From Ziziphus jujuba (lineage: Eukaryota > Streptophyta > Magnoliopsida > Rosales > Rhamnaceae): a DNA stretch of 64,000 bases. Location of the stretch: NCBI RefSeq assembly GCF_031755915.1, contig NC_083379.1:1251001-1315000 (forward strand), read 5' to 3'. How positions within the stretch are numbered: the stretch's first letter is position 1; the number at the start of each line of letters is the position of its first letter. The position numbers and the translations under genes are program-made. The notes beneath the pieces were generated by a model. That model saw only the letters and a program-made list of their open reading frames with translations. It was not told the DNA's origin and did not search any database. Shown here piece after piece: positions 63,704 through 64,000 of the stretch.

Positions 63704-64000
63704 CTGATTTTCTCTTTCTGGTGTTAGGGATGGAGATTGACAATTAAGACCTAAAACTTTGAAGACATTAAATAAGAAGAAGAAAATTAGACATTAAAAA
63801 AAAACCAAAAAATTGTTGGTTGGTGATCATTTTAAACTTTTAGTAGCCAGAAAATTTTATATGTGCATATAAATGGACAAATCAATGAAGGGTCTCTCAA
63901 AACCTTCCTCCATTTGTTGCAATATATGTATAATGACCATTGTAGCTTTTGTTCGCTTCAAGAAATGCACTGGATTTTAGAACGTTACCAACAAAAAAAC

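Larger units (their letters stand above)
58125..64000. other. Intergenic region without recognised genes
   Basis: AT-rich, with many (TA)n tracts, a 41-base poly-A run, a 26-bp tandem duplication and a short P450-like relic. A 93-codon plus frame at 63144-63425 is unusually complex for this region but I recognise no family and see no splice partners. The rest shows nothing I can name. Confidence 0.5.

Overview
The window is nuclear DNA from a flowering plant, most likely a eudicot (I cannot place it to genus). It is AT-rich and full of (TA)n and poly-A/T tracts. Its genes are split by GT-AG introns and have recognisably plant products. No bacterial operons, CRISPR arrays, viral genes or organellar DNA are visible.

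Six protein-coding genes can be supported, and five of them lie in the middle and right half. At 5.4-8.7 kb (+) is an AINTEGUMENTA-like/PLETHORA transcription factor closest to AIL5/PLT5 (9 exons including a 9-nt micro-exon, 556 aa). At 30.4-36.1 kb (+) is a VIN3-like/VEL Polycomb accessory protein (4 coding exons, 735 aa). At 37.0-38.6 kb (+) is an intronless PLS-class pentatricopeptide-repeat protein ending in E/E+ motifs (531 aa). At 39.7-40.5 kb (+) is a Rubisco small subunit that looks like the divergent trichome-type lineage (RbcS-T, 172 aa, 3 exons). At 43.4-44.1 kb (-) is the tri-snRNP splicing factor SNRNP27 (211 aa). At 55.2-58.1 kb (+) is a receptor-like cytoplasmic kinase of class VI (7 exons, 393 aa). 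All exon models were built by hand; every one keeps frame and uses GT-AG junctions.

The rest is intergenic. The stretches 8.7-29.8 kb, 44.2-55.2 kb and 58.1-64 kb hold no gene I can recognise. They contain microsatellites, a tRNA-derived SINE (16.8 kb, minus), a probably degraded retroelement (about 17.3-19.9 kb), small hairpins, short tandem duplications and a tiny cytochrome P450 relic (61.5 kb).

The genes are not one pathway. PLT5 acts in meristem and organ initiation, the VEL protein in PRC2-linked silencing, SNRNP27 in splicing, the PPR protein in organelle RNA processing, RbcS-T in Rubisco assembly, and the kinase in signalling. The gene order is informative: PLT5, a VIN3-family gene and SNRNP27 are also neighbours in Arabidopsis (recalled as At5g57390/57380/57370). 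A class VI kinase sits beside the VEL2/VEL3 paralogues there (recalled as At2g18890). This suggests the window keeps an ancestral block. I did not find a clearly new biological system. The most interesting leads are the RbcS-T gene, the upstream-ORF arrangement in the VEL leader, and the synteny block.
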